In this document: positions 21,036-32,000 of the stretch, in pieces
Layout: every line of letters starts with the position of its first letter
Numbering within the stretch: position 1 is the stretch's first letter
Source of the DNA: Herbaspirillum rubrisubalbicans
GTDB lineage: Bacteria; Pseudomonadota; Gammaproteobacteria; Burkholderiales; Burkholderiaceae_D
Assembly: GCF_003719195.1 (NCBI RefSeq)
Contig: NZ_CP024996.1
Span: 2,666,001 to 2,730,000 of the forward strand
DNA: 64,000 nt
Reading direction: 5' to 3'
The notes under the pieces: generated by a model
The model's database searches: none
What the model saw: only the letters and a program-made list of their open reading frames with translations
What the model was told of the DNA's origin: nothing
Program-made: the position numbers and the translations under genes

Positions 21036-24000
21036 AGCTGGATCAACAGAAATCCTTGCAACTGGCACGTCGTTTCATCGACCTGCCCACCGCCAAACGC
21101 CGCGACCTTTGGCAGCGTATGCGCGCCGAGGGCATTGACCCGAGCCTGCTGCCGCTACCCGCCGGCATCGCGGCCGCCACCGGCGCGCCGGCTTCGCACG
21201 CCCAGACGCGCATGTATTTCCTGTGGCGTTTGGCGCCGGACGACAGCGCTTATCACATCAACTTGGTACTGCATCTGGAAGGCGCATTGGACGTCGCCGC
21301 GCTATCGTCGGCACTGGGCCAGCTGGTGCGACGCCACGCGGTATTGCGTAGCAGCTTCCATGCCGGCCCAGATGGGCAGGTGATCGCCAGCGTACGTGCC
21401 GCCGATAGCACCGCACATGGCATCACGCTGCAGCAAATCGCCGATCCTCAGACGGAGTCGGCCGCGCGTGCTGCCATTGCCGCGCAGGTCGCAGCGCCGT
21501 TCGATCTGGCCCGGGATCCGCTGGTGCGCGCAAGCTTGCTGCAGTTGGAGTTGGGGCCGGGACCACAGTCGCATTGGCTCTCGTTGGTGCTGCATCACAT
21601 CGTGGCCGACGAGCGCTCTTTGCGCGTCTGCATCGACGAGCTGATGCTGTTGTATGCGGCACATGTCCGGCAGCAGCCGGTCACGTTGCCGCCGGCCACC
21701 GTCAGCTACGCCGACTACGCCCTGTGGCAGCGCCATATGCTGGAGGCGGGCGAGGGCGCCAGCCAACTAGTTTATTGGCGTCAGACGCTGGTCGGACAAT
21801 CCGCACCGTTGGCCTTGCCGGTGGACCACATGCGAGTGCCCGGGCCCGGGCGGACCATGCAGGGCGCGCAACACCGTTTCGCTTTGCCGCTGTCGCTGTC
21901 GACTGCGCTCATTCAACTGGCGCGCAGCCAGGATACCAGCCTGTTTACGCTGATGCTGACGGCATTTCATGCCTTGCTGTTCAGGCTGAGTGGGCAGAAA
22001 GAAGCGTGCCCGCAACGTATCGGTATCGCCGTGGCCAACCGAGATCGCCACGAATGTGAACGCATGGTGGGGCTGTTTCTCAATACCCAAGTGATTCAGG
22101 CGACGCCGGGCGGTCGGCAGTCCTTCGGCAGCTTGCTGGAACAGGTGCGTCAAGCCGTGCTGGGCGCACAGGCACATCAGGACCTGCCTTTCGAGCAGGT
22201 GGTGGAAGCCTTGCGACCTGAGCGCAGCATGGCATCACCGCTGTTCGAGGTGATGTTCAGCCACCTGCAGGCGGGCCGGCGGCAGGCCGACCTGAGTGAT
22301 GTGGCCGGCTTGCGGGTCAGCATTGCGCCCTCGGAAGTCCAATCCGCCAAGTTCGACCTCGAACTGAACACACTGGAGCTGGACGGCAGTGTTCGCGGCG
22401 CCTTCACCTACGCCAGCGACGTGTTTGAAGCCGCTACCATTGGTCGCCTGAGCGAGTACTGGCAGCAGTTGTTGGAAGCGGTGGTGGCTAATCCCGATGC
22501 ACCTCTGGACGCACTGCCGCTGTTGCCCACAGCAGAACTGGCACAGATACAGCAAGCCAACGCCAGCGCCATGGACTATCCGCGTACGGCGTGCCTGCAC
22601 CAACTGATTGAGCAACGCGTCCACGAGCGTGCGGGCGAGATCGCCCTCATCATGGATCACCAACACCTGACCCATGGCGAACTGCAACAGCGCGCCAACA
22701 GCCTGGCCGTCCACCTGCAGGCACTTGGTGTGGGGCCGGATGTGCTGGTGGGCGTGGCCATGCCACGCGGACCGATACAGATCATCAGCCTGCTGGCCAT
22801 CCTCAAGGCCGGCGGCGCCTATCTGCCGCTGGACCCCGCCTATCCCGCCCAGCGTCTGGCAGACATGGCCAACGATGCCCAGCCATTGCTGTTGCTGACC
22901 CAATCCAGCGTCAATCTGCCGCCCATGGCCGGCCAGCGCCTCATCATTGACGGCCTGCCAGAACTCAGCACCGAGGTGGTCACCAGCACGGTAACACCGG
23001 CCAATCTGGCCTATTGCATCTACACCTCCGGTTCCACCGGCAAGCCCAAGGGCGTGATGATCAGCCATGGCAATCTGGTCAATTTCCTGTACACCATGGC
23101 ACAGGCCCCGGGCCTGACGCGCGACGACCGCATTCTGGGCCTGACTTCCCTGTCTTTCGACATCGCCGGTCTGGAAATCTGGCTGCCGCTGTTACAGGGC
23201 GCACAACTGGTGCTCAGCAGCCGAGATCAGGCACAAGACCCGCGCCAGTTGCTAGCGCTCATTGCCCAGCATGACATCTCGGTAATTCAGGCCACCCCGT
23301 CAACATGGCGCATGCTCAGCGAACAAGACAACCTCACGCTGCTGCATGGACGCACACTGTTGTGCGGCGGCGAAGCCTTGCCAGCAGACCTGGCTGCGCG
23401 CCTGCTGGCCACCGGAGCACATGTGTGGAATGTGTACGGCCCCACCGAAACTACGATCTGGTCGGCGCGCCAGCTACTCACCATCGATGCTCCCAAACCG
23501 CTGCTGGGTGGCCCCATCGGCAACACACAACTGCACGTGCTGGACGCGGCCATGCAGGTGTGCGCAGCCAATGTGGTGGGCGAGCTCTATATCGGTGGCG
23601 ACGGGGTAGCACGCGGTTATCGTGGCCGTCCCGGCTTGACGGCTGAGCGCTTCATCCCCGATCCCTGCAGTGCTCCGGGCGCGCGCCTGTATCGCACCGG
23701 TGATCTGGCGCGACGCTTGCCGGATGGCGCTATCGACTATGTCGGGCGCATCGATGATCAGGTCAAATTACGCGGCTTCCGCATCGAACTGGGCGAGATC
23801 GAAGCCCATCTGCTGGCGCATGCCGAGGTGCGTCAGGCCGTAGTGGTACTGCGTGAAGGGCGGCTGGTGGCATATCTGGTGACCGATGCCGGGTTCGATC
23901 AGGCGTCGCTGCAACAGCAATTGGCGGCCTGTCTGCCTGACTACATGTTGCCTACGCAATGGGTGCGACTGGAGCAGTTGCCACTTACCGCCAACGGCAA

Positions 24001-27000
24001 GATCGACCGCAAGCAATTGCCGTCGGTGGCGCCGGAGCATGAAGCCTTTATTGCTCCTGCCGGCCCCACCGAGACCGCTATCGCCACCATCTGGCAAGAC
24101 GTGCTGGGCGTGCCTCAGGTCGGCGCCAGCGACAACTTCTTTGCCCTCGGCGGACATTCCTTGTTGGCGACACAGGTGGCGTCGCGTCTGGAGCACCAGC
24201 TTGGACGGCGTATCGCCTTGCGCAGTCTGTTCGAGAGCCGCAATCTGCGGGCACTGGCGCAACAAATCGAACGCCGACAGGACCGTGCACCGCAAGTCTT
24301 AATCCCGGCGCTGGGTCAATCCAGCGGCCCGCTTTCATTGGCGCAAAGCCGGCTGTGGTTCCTGTGGCAATTGGCACCAGACGGGGCTGCCAGTGCCACT
24401 TATCACATCCCCATGGGCATGGAATTGCGCGGTGCGCTGGACCTACCGGCGTTGCAGCGCAGTCTGGATGCTTTGGCGGCACGCCATGCGATACTGCGCA
24501 CCGTCTTGCGCGACACTCCTCAGGGCTTGCAGCAGCAGGTGCTGCCGGTGGCCCCGGCACTGCTGGCGCATATCGACTTGACGCAGCTTCCGCCACCGCA
24601 GGCGCAGTTGCAAGCCACGCAGGTGATAGCACAGCATGCGCAGCAGCCGTTCGACCTACGCGCAGGGCCGCCGATGCGTCTGGCCTTGCTCCGCTTGCCG
24701 CAGCAGCGCCATGTGCTGCTGCTGTGCCTGCACCATATCCTGGCCGACGCCTGGTCCATGCGTGTGTTACTGCGCGAATTCCGGCAACTCTACGAGGGCA
24801 CCGCCGTCTTACCGGCGCTGCCGATCCAGTACCTCGACTATGCCTCTTGGCAGACGCAATGGCTGGCCAGCGGGGAGGGCGCACGGCAACTCGCCTATTG
24901 GAAGCAGGCGCTGGGCCAGCAGCAACCGCTGTTGCAATTGCCCGGCGAGCGCCCTCGACCGCCGCAGCCCAGCCACCGCGGTGCGCGCATTCGGCGCTCA
25001 CTGACCATGGCGCCTGCCGTACAGGCTCTAGGCCGGGCCCGGCAAGCCACGCCGTTCATGGTCTTGCTGGCTAGCCTGCAACTGCTGCTTTACCGTTTGA
25101 GCGGGCAGCAAGATGTGCGCGTGGGAGTCCCCGTAGCCAATCGTCATCATCTGCAAACTGAAGGCTTGGTCGGCTGCTTCGTCAATACCCAGGTGTTGCG
25201 TGCCCAACTGCGCAGTGACATGGACAGCCTGCAGTTGCTGGAGCAGGTACGTGAAACCGTGCTACTGGCGCAGGCCCATCAAGATCTGCCATTCGAGCAG
25301 TTGGTCGAAGCGCTGCAGCCCGAACGTAGCCTCAACCACACGCCCTTGTTTCAGGTGATGTTTAATCACGAGCGGCTGGACGCCGATGAGCGCATGCCGA
25401 TCGCAGGTCTGACGGTAGAGGCCGTCCGGCGCGACAGCCATCTGGCCAAGTTCGACCTTGACGTCGCCGTGATCGAAGATGCCCGGGGCGGGATGGAGCT
25501 GATGCTGACCTATGCCACCGACCTGTTCGATGCAACCACCATCGACCGCATGGCCGACCAATGGTTGTTGCTACTGGAAGGCATGGTGGCCGATCCCACT
25601 GCCCGCATCAGCGATTTGCCACTGCAGGATGCGACCACGCGCCAAGCCCTGCTGCAAGACTGGAATCCGCAACAGCTGGACCACCCAGAGCAAGCCTGCC
25701 TGCATACCCTGATCGAAGCGCAAGCTGCGCATCGCCCCCATGCAATGGCAGTCGACCAACTCAGCTACGACCAACTGAACCGCCGCGCCAATCGGCTGGC
25801 GCATCGGCTGATCCAACTTGGTGCCGGACCAGAACGCCTGGTCGGCGTTGCCATGGAGCGGGGGCCAGATCTCATCATCACCTTGCTGGCCGTGCTCAAG
25901 GCCGGCGCCGCTTACTTGCCGTTGGATCCCGTTTATCCGCCGCAGCGGCTGGCTTACATGATCGATGATGCACAGCCGGTGCTGGTGCTCTCCGAGAATG
26001 GTATTGATCTCCCCGTGAACACGGTTCAGGGCATCAATCTGAGCGCTCTGGATCTCAGCGCAGAACCAGAGAGCAATCCATCTAATCAATCCGTCCCCGG
26101 CAATCTGGCCTACTGCATTTACACCTCCGGCTCCACCGGTCAGCCCAAGGGCGCTTTGCTGACGCACCGTCACGTCACGCGACTGTTCCAGAGCACTGCC
26201 GGTCAATACCGCTTCGGCCCGGAGGATGTCTGGACACTGTTTCACTCTTACGCCTTCGACTTCTCGGTCTGGGAAATCTTTGGCGCATTGCTGCATGGCG
26301 GCCGTCTGGTTGTCGTGCCGCATTTGGTCAGCCGCTCGCCACAAGACTTTCATCGCTTGCTGCTTGAACAAGGTGTAACCGTCCTCAACCAGACTCCATC
26401 GGCCTTCCGTCAATTGATCCCGGAAGCCCTGAGCACCAACGATGCAGGCCGTTTGCGACTGGTGATCTTTGGTGGTGAAGCCCTCGACACCGGCAGCCTG
26501 CAGCCGTGGTTCGACGCCTTCGGCGACCATCAGCCGCAATTGGTCAACATGTACGGCATCACCGAAACTACGGTCCATGTCAGCTATCGCCCGATCACGA
26601 TTGATGACTGCCGGCGGTCCGTCAGCCCCATTGGGGCAGTACTGGACGATCTCAGTTGGTATGTACTGGATGATGCCCTCAATCCGGTGCCGCCCGGCGT
26701 CACCGGCGAACTCTACATCGGCGGTGCCGGGCTGGCACGCGGTTATCTGGGACGGCCCGCACTCACTGCACAACGTTTCATTCCCAATCCTTTCGGTTCC
26801 GGGCGTCTGTACCGCACCGGCGATCAGGCCCGTTGGCACCTTGAAGAAGGCATGCAATACCTCGGCCGTAATGATCGGCAGGTCAAGCTGCGCGGTTTCC
26901 GCATCGAGCTTGGCGAAATCGAAGCTGCCTTGAAAGCCCAGCCGGGCGTCACTGATGCCGTGGTGCTGATTCATCAGGGCGCAGCAGGCGAACAACTAGT

Positions 27001-27493
27001 CGCCTATCTGGTGGCCCCCAGCGATCTGGCCCGCGATGGCTTGCGCGCCGCGCTGGCGACACGTCTGCCCGACTACATGCTGCCGGCCCATTACATGTTG
27101 CTTGATCAATTCCCGCTGACCGCCAACGGCAAGCTGGACCGTCAACAACTGCCGCCACCCGAGGCCGTGCAGGACCAATATGTCGCCCCCGAAGGCCCTA
27201 TCGAAACCGCACTGGCTGCCATCTGGCAAGAGGTGCTGGGCGTGGAACGGGTGGGGGCCACGGATAATTTCTTCCGCCTCGGCGGCCATTCCCTGCTGGC
27301 GGCGCGCGCCATTGCCTTGGTGCGTCAACGGCTGCTGTATGAACTGCCGCTACGTCTGTTTTTCGAGGACGGTACCTTGGCGGCGCTGGCCAGCCATGCC
27401 CGGACCAACAGTGTGGGCAGCGGTGACACGACCGTAGCATCGCTGGATGCACTGTTGCGGCAATTCGAAACCTCCGCACTGGAAAACGGGTGA
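21032..27493 (+). CDS. NRPS 3: C-A(Gly)-T-C-A(Thr)-T
   Basis: A 2153-residue two-module synthetase whose ATG overlaps the stop of NRPS 2 (ATGA), suggesting translational coupling. C6 carries HHIVADE near residue 187. A6 is a near-copy of the Gly domain of NRPS 1 (DILQLGVIWK); T6 has Ser1043. C7 has HHILADA near 1233. A7 is a third near-copy of the Thr domain (DFWNIGMVHK); T7 has Ser2087. No epimerase or thioesterase is present. Both condensation domains replace the last glycine of HHxxxDG, which is tolerated in many active domains because the second His and the Asp remain. The N-terminal 45 residues resemble those of NRPS 2 and probably mediate docking. Predicted contribution: Gly-Thr. Confidence 0.9.
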   Translation: MKLDQQKSLQLARRFIDLPTAKRRDLWQRMRAEGIDPSLLPLPAGIAAATGAPASHAQTRMYFLWRLAPDDSAYHINLVLHLEGALDVAALSSALGQLVRRHAVLRSSFHAGPDGQVIASVRAADSTAHGITLQQIADPQTESAARAAIAAQVAAPFDLARDPLVRASLLQLELGPGPQSHWLSLVLHHIVADERSLRVCIDELMLLYAAHVRQQPVTLPPATVSYADYALWQRHMLEAGEGASQLVYWRQTLVGQSAPLALPVDHMRVPGPGRTMQGAQHRFALPLSLSTALIQLARSQDTSLFTLMLTAFHALLFRLSGQKEACPQRIGIAVANRDRHECERMVGLFLNTQVIQATPGGRQSFGSLLEQVRQAVLGAQAHQDLPFEQVVEALRPERSMASPLFEVMFSHLQAGRRQADLSDVAGLRVSIAPSEVQSAKFDLELNTLELDGSVRGAFTYASDVFEAATIGRLSEYWQQLLEAVVANPDAPLDALPLLPTAELAQIQQANASAMDYPRTACLHQLIEQRVHERAGEIALIMDHQHLTHGELQQRANSLAVHLQALGVGPDVLVGVAMPRGPIQIISLLAILKAGGAYLPLDPAYPAQRLADMANDAQPLLLLTQSSVNLPPMAGQRLIIDGLPELSTEVVTSTVTPANLAYCIYTSGSTGKPKGVMISHGNLVNFLYTMAQAPGLTRDDRILGLTSLSFDIAGLEIWLPLLQGAQLVLSSRDQAQDPRQLLALIAQHDISVIQATPSTWRMLSEQDNLTLLHGRTLLCGGEALPADLAARLLATGAHVWNVYGPTETTIWSARQLLTIDAPKPLLGGPIGNTQLHVLDAAMQVCAANVVGELYIGGDGVARGYRGRPGLTAERFIPDPCSAPGARLYRTGDLARRLPDGAIDYVGRIDDQVKLRGFRIELGEIEAHLLAHAEVRQAVVVLREGRLVAYLVTDAGFDQASLQQQLAACLPDYMLPTQWVRLEQLPLTANGKIDRKQLPSVAPEHEAFIAPAGPTETAIATIWQDVLGVPQVGASDNFFALGGHSLLATQVASRLEHQLGRRIALRSLFESRNLRALAQQIERRQDRAPQVLIPALGQSSGPLSLAQSRLWFLWQLAPDGAASATYHIPMGMELRGALDLPALQRSLDALAARHAILRTVLRDTPQGLQQQVLPVAPALLAHIDLTQLPPPQAQLQATQVIAQHAQQPFDLRAGPPMRLALLRLPQQRHVLLLCLHHILADAWSMRVLLREFRQLYEGTAVLPALPIQYLDYASWQTQWLASGEGARQLAYWKQALGQQQPLLQLPGERPRPPQPSHRGARIRRSLTMAPAVQALGRARQATPFMVLLASLQLLLYRLSGQQDVRVGVPVANRHHLQTEGLVGCFVNTQVLRAQLRSDMDSLQLLEQVRETVLLAQAHQDLPFEQLVEALQPERSLNHTPLFQVMFNHERLDADERMPIAGLTVEAVRRDSHLAKFDLDVAVIEDARGGMELMLTYATDLFDATTIDRMADQWLLLLEGMVADPTARISDLPLQDATTRQALLQDWNPQQLDHPEQACLHTLIEAQAAHRPHAMAVDQLSYDQLNRRANRLAHRLIQLGAGPERLVGVAMERGPDLIITLLAVLKAGAAYLPLDPVYPPQRLAYMIDDAQPVLVLSENGIDLPVNTVQGINLSALDLSAEPESNPSNQSVPGNLAYCIYTSGSTGQPKGALLTHRHVTRLFQSTAGQYRFGPEDVWTLFHSYAFDFSVWEIFGALLHGGRLVVVPHLVSRSPQDFHRLLLEQGVTVLNQTPSAFRQLIPEALSTNDAGRLRLVIFGGEALDTGSLQPWFDAFGDHQPQLVNMYGITETTVHVSYRPITIDDCRRSVSPIGAVLDDLSWYVLDDALNPVPPGVTGELYIGGAGLARGYLGRPALTAQRFIPNPFGSGRLYRTGDQARWHLEEGMQYLGRNDRQVKLRGFRIELGEIEAALKAQPGVTDAVVLIHQGAAGEQLVAYLVAPSDLARDGLRAALATRLPDYMLPAHYMLLDQFPLTANGKLDRQQLPPPEAVQDQYVAPEGPIETALAAIWQEVLGVERVGATDNFFRLGGHSLLAARAIALVRQRLLYELPLRLFFEDGTLAALASHARTNSVGSGDTTVASLDALLRQFETSALENG
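22423..24171 (+). repeat. Gly A-T cassette, copy 2 of 2
   Basis: Near-identical to 11174-12922. Sequence to the left (rest of the condensation domain) and to the right (last helices of the carrier domain) is unrelated at the base level, so the shared unit is an end-of-C/A/T block and not a whole C-A-T module. Confidence 0.95.
25516..27274 (+). repeat. Thr A-T cassette, copy 3 of 3
   Basis: Near-identical to 8057-9823 and 14486-16252. The right boundary is slightly earlier, diverging right after the NFF of the carrier motif. It shares some variants with copy 2 that differ from copy 1 (GQYRFGP, FGGEALD), so copies 2 and 3 look more recently related or co-converted. Confidence 0.95.
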
Positions 27494-27564
27494 CAGCTGA
27501 CGCCGCACCATGCCGCCCATCTTGTATCTGCGCAACTCTGAATAACAACTTAAGGAGTCATCTC

Positions 27565-28989
27565 ATGCCCCCGCAGCTCGCCCCATTGTTTGATTTCAGC
27601 CCATATGCCGACCGCAATGAAGAATATCGTGCATTGATCCGCCAATTCGCTGCGCATCCCGGATTTCGTAGTGCCACAGTCGACGAACTGGAGCTGAAGG
27701 ACGACTTCTATCGTCGGCCGCTACGGCCGGAAGATCTGGATTATCTCTACTTCAAGAAAGCTATCCGGCCGGAGACCGTCAGCCGGCTGCCGTCACTGGC
27801 CAGTAACCGGATGTTGTTGTGCATCAATGATTTCGCCGCCGCGCGCTTGCCGCTCGACGGTGACATCGCCGAGTGGCAACGCTTTCAGGCCTTCTACGGC
27901 GAGGAAAACCAGTTACTGGCGACGCGTCTGCGCCCGTTTCTGGAGAGCTATGCCTTCGACTATCTGAGCCGCGACCGAGACATCCCCACCTCGGTAGTGC
28001 AGGCCCAGACCCTGCTCGGTCATCACCAGCAGCAGCAAGCGCAGTTCTGGCAAGGCGTGTTCGCACATCTGGTCAAGCAGGACTATCTGCAGGATGGCCT
28101 GCGCTTCATCGTGATCCAAAAGTGGTGCCTGCTGGCGGGCATGCGGCTAGCCGTCGAACGCGCCGGGGTCAATGGTTACTTCGATTTCCTGCAACCGGAA
28201 GACCGGCCTCGCTATCACCTGGCCACCGGTCGCGACCCCTTGGTCGAGCGCATTGCCTCCATGAGCGGTGTGACCCGTCGCAGCCATTCCTACTGGCAGT
28301 TCTACCTACCAACTAGTCTGGCTGGCAGCAACCTGGTGCATGCGCTGGCCGCCCGTCCCGATCGGGCGCTGGCACTGTATGGTGCCACCATGGCGCTGGA
28401 GCTGGACTGGCTCAGTTTCATCGCCGCGATCGAACTGGCCTGCCCGCACCTGCGTGCACCGGCAGATGCCCATGATGAAAACTTCGATCCCGCCGCCGTG
28501 GCGCGGCGTCACGAACGCGGCCTGGCGTGCACTCTGGAACGCTACGGCACCAGCGGGCTGGCGCGCATTAGCCAGGGCATCGTGGCGCATGTGACGCTGT
28601 CCGAGCGCGCACGCTGGGACCTGCACGAGCAGCTCAAGTGGCTCTCCGCGATCGAGCAATATTGCAGTTTCGCGCGTGAAGTGGACGTTCGCATCCAGCA
28701 GGAATGCCCCGGCATCGACCGCGAAACCTTCGTCGAGCCGCGCGAGATGTGCTCCACCACGCACGTCCACAACGATCACCGGCTGGTGGTGATCGAAACC
28801 GGAGACATGCTGTTCTGGGGCAACCTCGGCATGCAGCTGAAGATGCACAAGGGCGATATGGTGCTGATCCCCGATGGCCGTCTGCACGGCTCCACTGTGC
28901 TATCCGAGGAATGCACTTATCACCAGCCGATCATTCCCAATGAGTGGATTGCCGAACTGAGCACCGACATCGTCATGCCGGCGGCCTGA
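27565..28989 (+). CDS. SznF-like HDO/cupin enzyme, candidate graminine (C-diazeniumdiolate) biosynthesis protein
   Basis: A 474-residue protein starting at an ATG preceded by AAGGAG at 27552-27557. Residues about 100-340 are helical and resemble the haem-oxygenase-like oxidase part of SznF relatives (for example RSHSYWQFYLPTSLAG near 239). Residues about 385-465 form a cupin with HVH (His400, His402) and GRLHGS (His441). The 2- and 39-residue spacing equals what I recall for the three iron-binding histidines of the SznF cupin, which rearranges N-hydroxylated arginine derivatives into N-nitroso products. I do not find a clear HxxxDxxH diiron motif in the middle part, so that domain may be inactive. 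It lies between NRPS 3 and a YqcI/YcgG-NRPS fusion, the same two enzyme types I recall as GrbE and GrbD in gramibactin-type loci. Function is inferred. Confidence 0.68.
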   Translation: MPPQLAPLFDFSPYADRNEEYRALIRQFAAHPGFRSATVDELELKDDFYRRPLRPEDLDYLYFKKAIRPETVSRLPSLASNRMLLCINDFAAARLPLDGDIAEWQRFQAFYGEENQLLATRLRPFLESYAFDYLSRDRDIPTSVVQAQTLLGHHQQQQAQFWQGVFAHLVKQDYLQDGLRFIVIQKWCLLAGMRLAVERAGVNGYFDFLQPEDRPRYHLATGRDPLVERIASMSGVTRRSHSYWQFYLPTSLAGSNLVHALAARPDRALALYGATMALELDWLSFIAAIELACPHLRAPADAHDENFDPAAVARRHERGLACTLERYGTSGLARISQGIVAHVTLSERARWDLHEQLKWLSAIEQYCSFAREVDVRIQQECPGIDRETFVEPREMCSTTHVHNDHRLVVIETGDMLFWGNLGMQLKMHKGDMVLIPDGRLHGSTVLSEECTYHQPIIPNEWIAELSTDIVMPAA

Positions 28990-29030
28990 GCGCCGCTACC
29001 GTCATCATCGCCATCCAACGAGGACATTCC

Positions 29031-32000
29031 ATGGAAGAGTTGAAAGAACAGTCGCAATCCGCGCCGCAGCCGGGCAAGACGGCACGGGACGAACCCGCCT
29101 CCGACTGGCGTCAGCGCGTGATACTGGGCGAGCAGGTAGGCGATCTTGCCTTGCCACCGTGGCTGGAAAGCAGTTACGCCACCTTGCGCACTTATGTGAT
29201 GGATCCGGCGTATCCCTGCTTCTTCGGCACTATGGCCGAAAAACGCGGCGAGATGTTCTACTCCTTTGTACAGGGCAAGGATATCTCGCAGTTGCCGGCC
29301 ACCATGGCTAAATTCGGCGAGCTGGCCAAGTTGCCGGCCTTCGAGAAAAACAATATCGCCATTTTTTTCGAACCCGATAGCGAAGCCCTCAGCCACACTC
29401 GGTATCACGATCACTTTTGGCACATCCTGCAAACCTTGCACGACCATGACCCCGATCCATATGCCGACCACCAGCCGGCGCCGGACGACCCTAAGTGGGA
29501 GTTCTCGTTCGCCGGCGTGGAAATGTTCGTGGTGTGCGCCTGCCCCTCGTTCGGTGCCCGTCACAGCCGTAATCTGGGCCCCGGCATGGTGTTGCTCTTC
29601 CAGCCGCGCAGTGTGTTTGTCGACAAGGTCACCAACCGCGTGATCGGCCAGCAGGCGCGCGAGGAAGTGCGGCGGCGCCTGCTGAAATGGGACGCGGTAC
29701 CGGCCCATCCTGACCTCGGTTTCTATGGCGACCCCGGCAACCTCGAATGGAAGCAGTACTTCCTGCCTGATGACAACACCCCGGCGGCCAGTCGCTGTCC
29801 GTTTCTGGCCCGTTCGCAGGCGATGTCGGCCAAGCCGCCGGCACCGCCCGTGGCTGAGGTGACGGTCAGCGCCGATGGCGCAACCGAACAGGCGCAGCAG
29901 ATGCAGCATCTGTCGCAACGCTATGCGGCCTTGCCGGTGGAGCAGCGGGCAGGTTTCCGCGCCGCACTGGCACAACGCGGCATCGCGGCGACGCTCTTGC
30001 CGGTGGTGGCGCTGGCACGCGAGACCGGGCGCATTGCCTTGTCGCACGAACAGGAGCGACTGTGGTTCCTGTGGCAGCTGGCGCCCGACAGCGCGGCTTA
30101 CAACATGGCCAACACGGTGCAACTGGATGGCGAACTGGATGCGCAAGCTGTGTGTGCTGCCTTCGGGCATATCGTGCAGCGTCATCAGATTCTGCGCACC
30201 ACCTTTACTCAGGAAGGCGAGTCGCCGTGGCAGTGCATCCACGCCAATCTGCCGCCGATCTGGGAGGAGCTCGACCTGACCCGACCGGGCGCCGCGGACA
30301 GTGCCGATGTGCAGGCACGGCTGCATGCGCGGCTGCGTGGGCACAGTCAACAAGCCTTCGACCTCGAGCGTGGTCCCTTGCTAAGACTGCTGCTGATACG
30401 TCTGGGACCGCAGCAGCACGTGCTGCAAGTGGTGCTGCACCACATCGTCGGCGACGCCTGGTCGCACACGGTACTGGCGCGCGAATTCCACGCCGCCTAT
30501 AGTGCGCTGGTGGCCGGCCAGCCCCCGTCGCAGGCGCTGGCACCACTGCCCCTGCAATTTGCCGATGTCGCCGCATGGCAGCGCGAATGGCGCGACGCGC
30601 CGGCGATGCAATCCCAACTTGACTACTGGGTCAACACTCTGGGCCACGAACACCCTGTGTTGAATCTGCCGGGCGCCGCCGATGCTGGCGCAGGTCCGGC
30701 AGCGGCAGGCGCGGAACTGACACGGGCTGGCGCACGTGTAAGCCGGCAAATCGACGGCAAACTGCTACAAGGCATCAAACACATGGCCCGGGAATACGAG
30801 ACCACGCCGTTCGTCCTGTTGCTGGCAGGCTGGTTCGCGGTGCTGTACCGCCACAGCGGTCAGACCGATCTGCGTGTGGGCGTGCCGGTGGCCGGACGAC
30901 AGCGCAGCGAGACCCAGGCGCTGGTGGGTTTTTTCGTCAATACACTGGTATTGCGCGAGCAATTGCGAGGCGCTCAGCGTTTCGAGCATCTGCTGCAAAA
31001 CCTGCATCAGGCAGTCTTGCAGGCGCAGGCGCATCAGGATCTGCCGTTCGCCCGTCTGGTAGAGGCGCTGGCGCCGCAACGCAAGCTGGGCCAGACGCCG
31101 TTGTTTCAGGTGATGTTCAACCATGTCGTACACAGCAACGGCGCCCAGCTTCCGGGGTTGCGCAGCAGCGCGCTGGAGCTGGCGCAGGAAAGCGCCAAAT
31201 TCGACCTGACACTCAACGCCTATGAGCGCACCGACGGCATCCGCCTGTCACTGGTCTACGCGGAGGACCGTTTTGCACCTGCAGTGGCACAAGCGCTGGT
31301 TGATGACATGCTGCTGGTGCTGCAGCAGGGTGTGGCCAATCCGGCACTGGCGGTAGGTAACCTGCGTCTGGGCCACGCCAGTGAACCGCATCTGTGTGTG
31401 TCGCGCTCGCCGTCTTCGGAGCGTTTCACCAGCCTGGCGTGGCGCGTGCTACAAACTGCCACACGCACACCACAGGCGCTGGCCATCCACTGCGAGGGCA
31501 TGGCACACAGCCACGCCGAATTATCGCAACATGCCAGCCGGATCGGTGCACGTCTGCTGCAGATGGGGGTACAGCCCGATGAGCGCATCGGCATCTGCGT
31601 GGAACGTTCTGCAGCCATGGTGGCGGCGATGTTGGGCGTGTTGCTGGCCGGTGGCGCTTTCGTACCGCTGGACCCCAGCTATCCGCAGGAGCGCCTCAAT
31701 TTCATGCTAGGCAACGCAGGCGTACGGCGGGTGCTCGCAGATCCGGGTTCACTGCGCAAGTTTCCCGAGCTGATCGATGATTTCGAGGTCATGCTGCTGG
31801 GCGTCGACGATGGCCCTGTTGCGCAGGATCTGGGCCGCACGGATGAGCCACTCTGGCCGCAAGTCCATCCCGAACAACTGGCCTATGTGATCTACACCTC
31901 CGGCTCGACCGGTCGTCCCAAGGGCGTGGCCGTCAGCCACCGCGCACTGGTGCAGCATATGGACGATTTCATCGCCACCCACGACATCAGCGAGCAGGAC

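Noticed and set aside
8112..26995. Three identical-looking 474-codon minus-strand frames (8112-9536, 14541-15965, 25571-26995)
   Set aside because: They are antisense shadows of the triplicated Thr A-T cassette. Conservation follows from the duplication and the plus frame carries all NRPS motifs.
8057..27274. Repeated blocks as a CRISPR or tandem repeat
   Set aside because: The repeats are about 1.75 kb coding cassettes separated by kilobases; no short spaced repeat array was seen in the window.
28944..29030. Longer NRPS 4 starting at 28944
   Set aside because: It would overlap the cupin gene by 46 bases, and the ATG at 29031 has a good ribosome site and family-like start.
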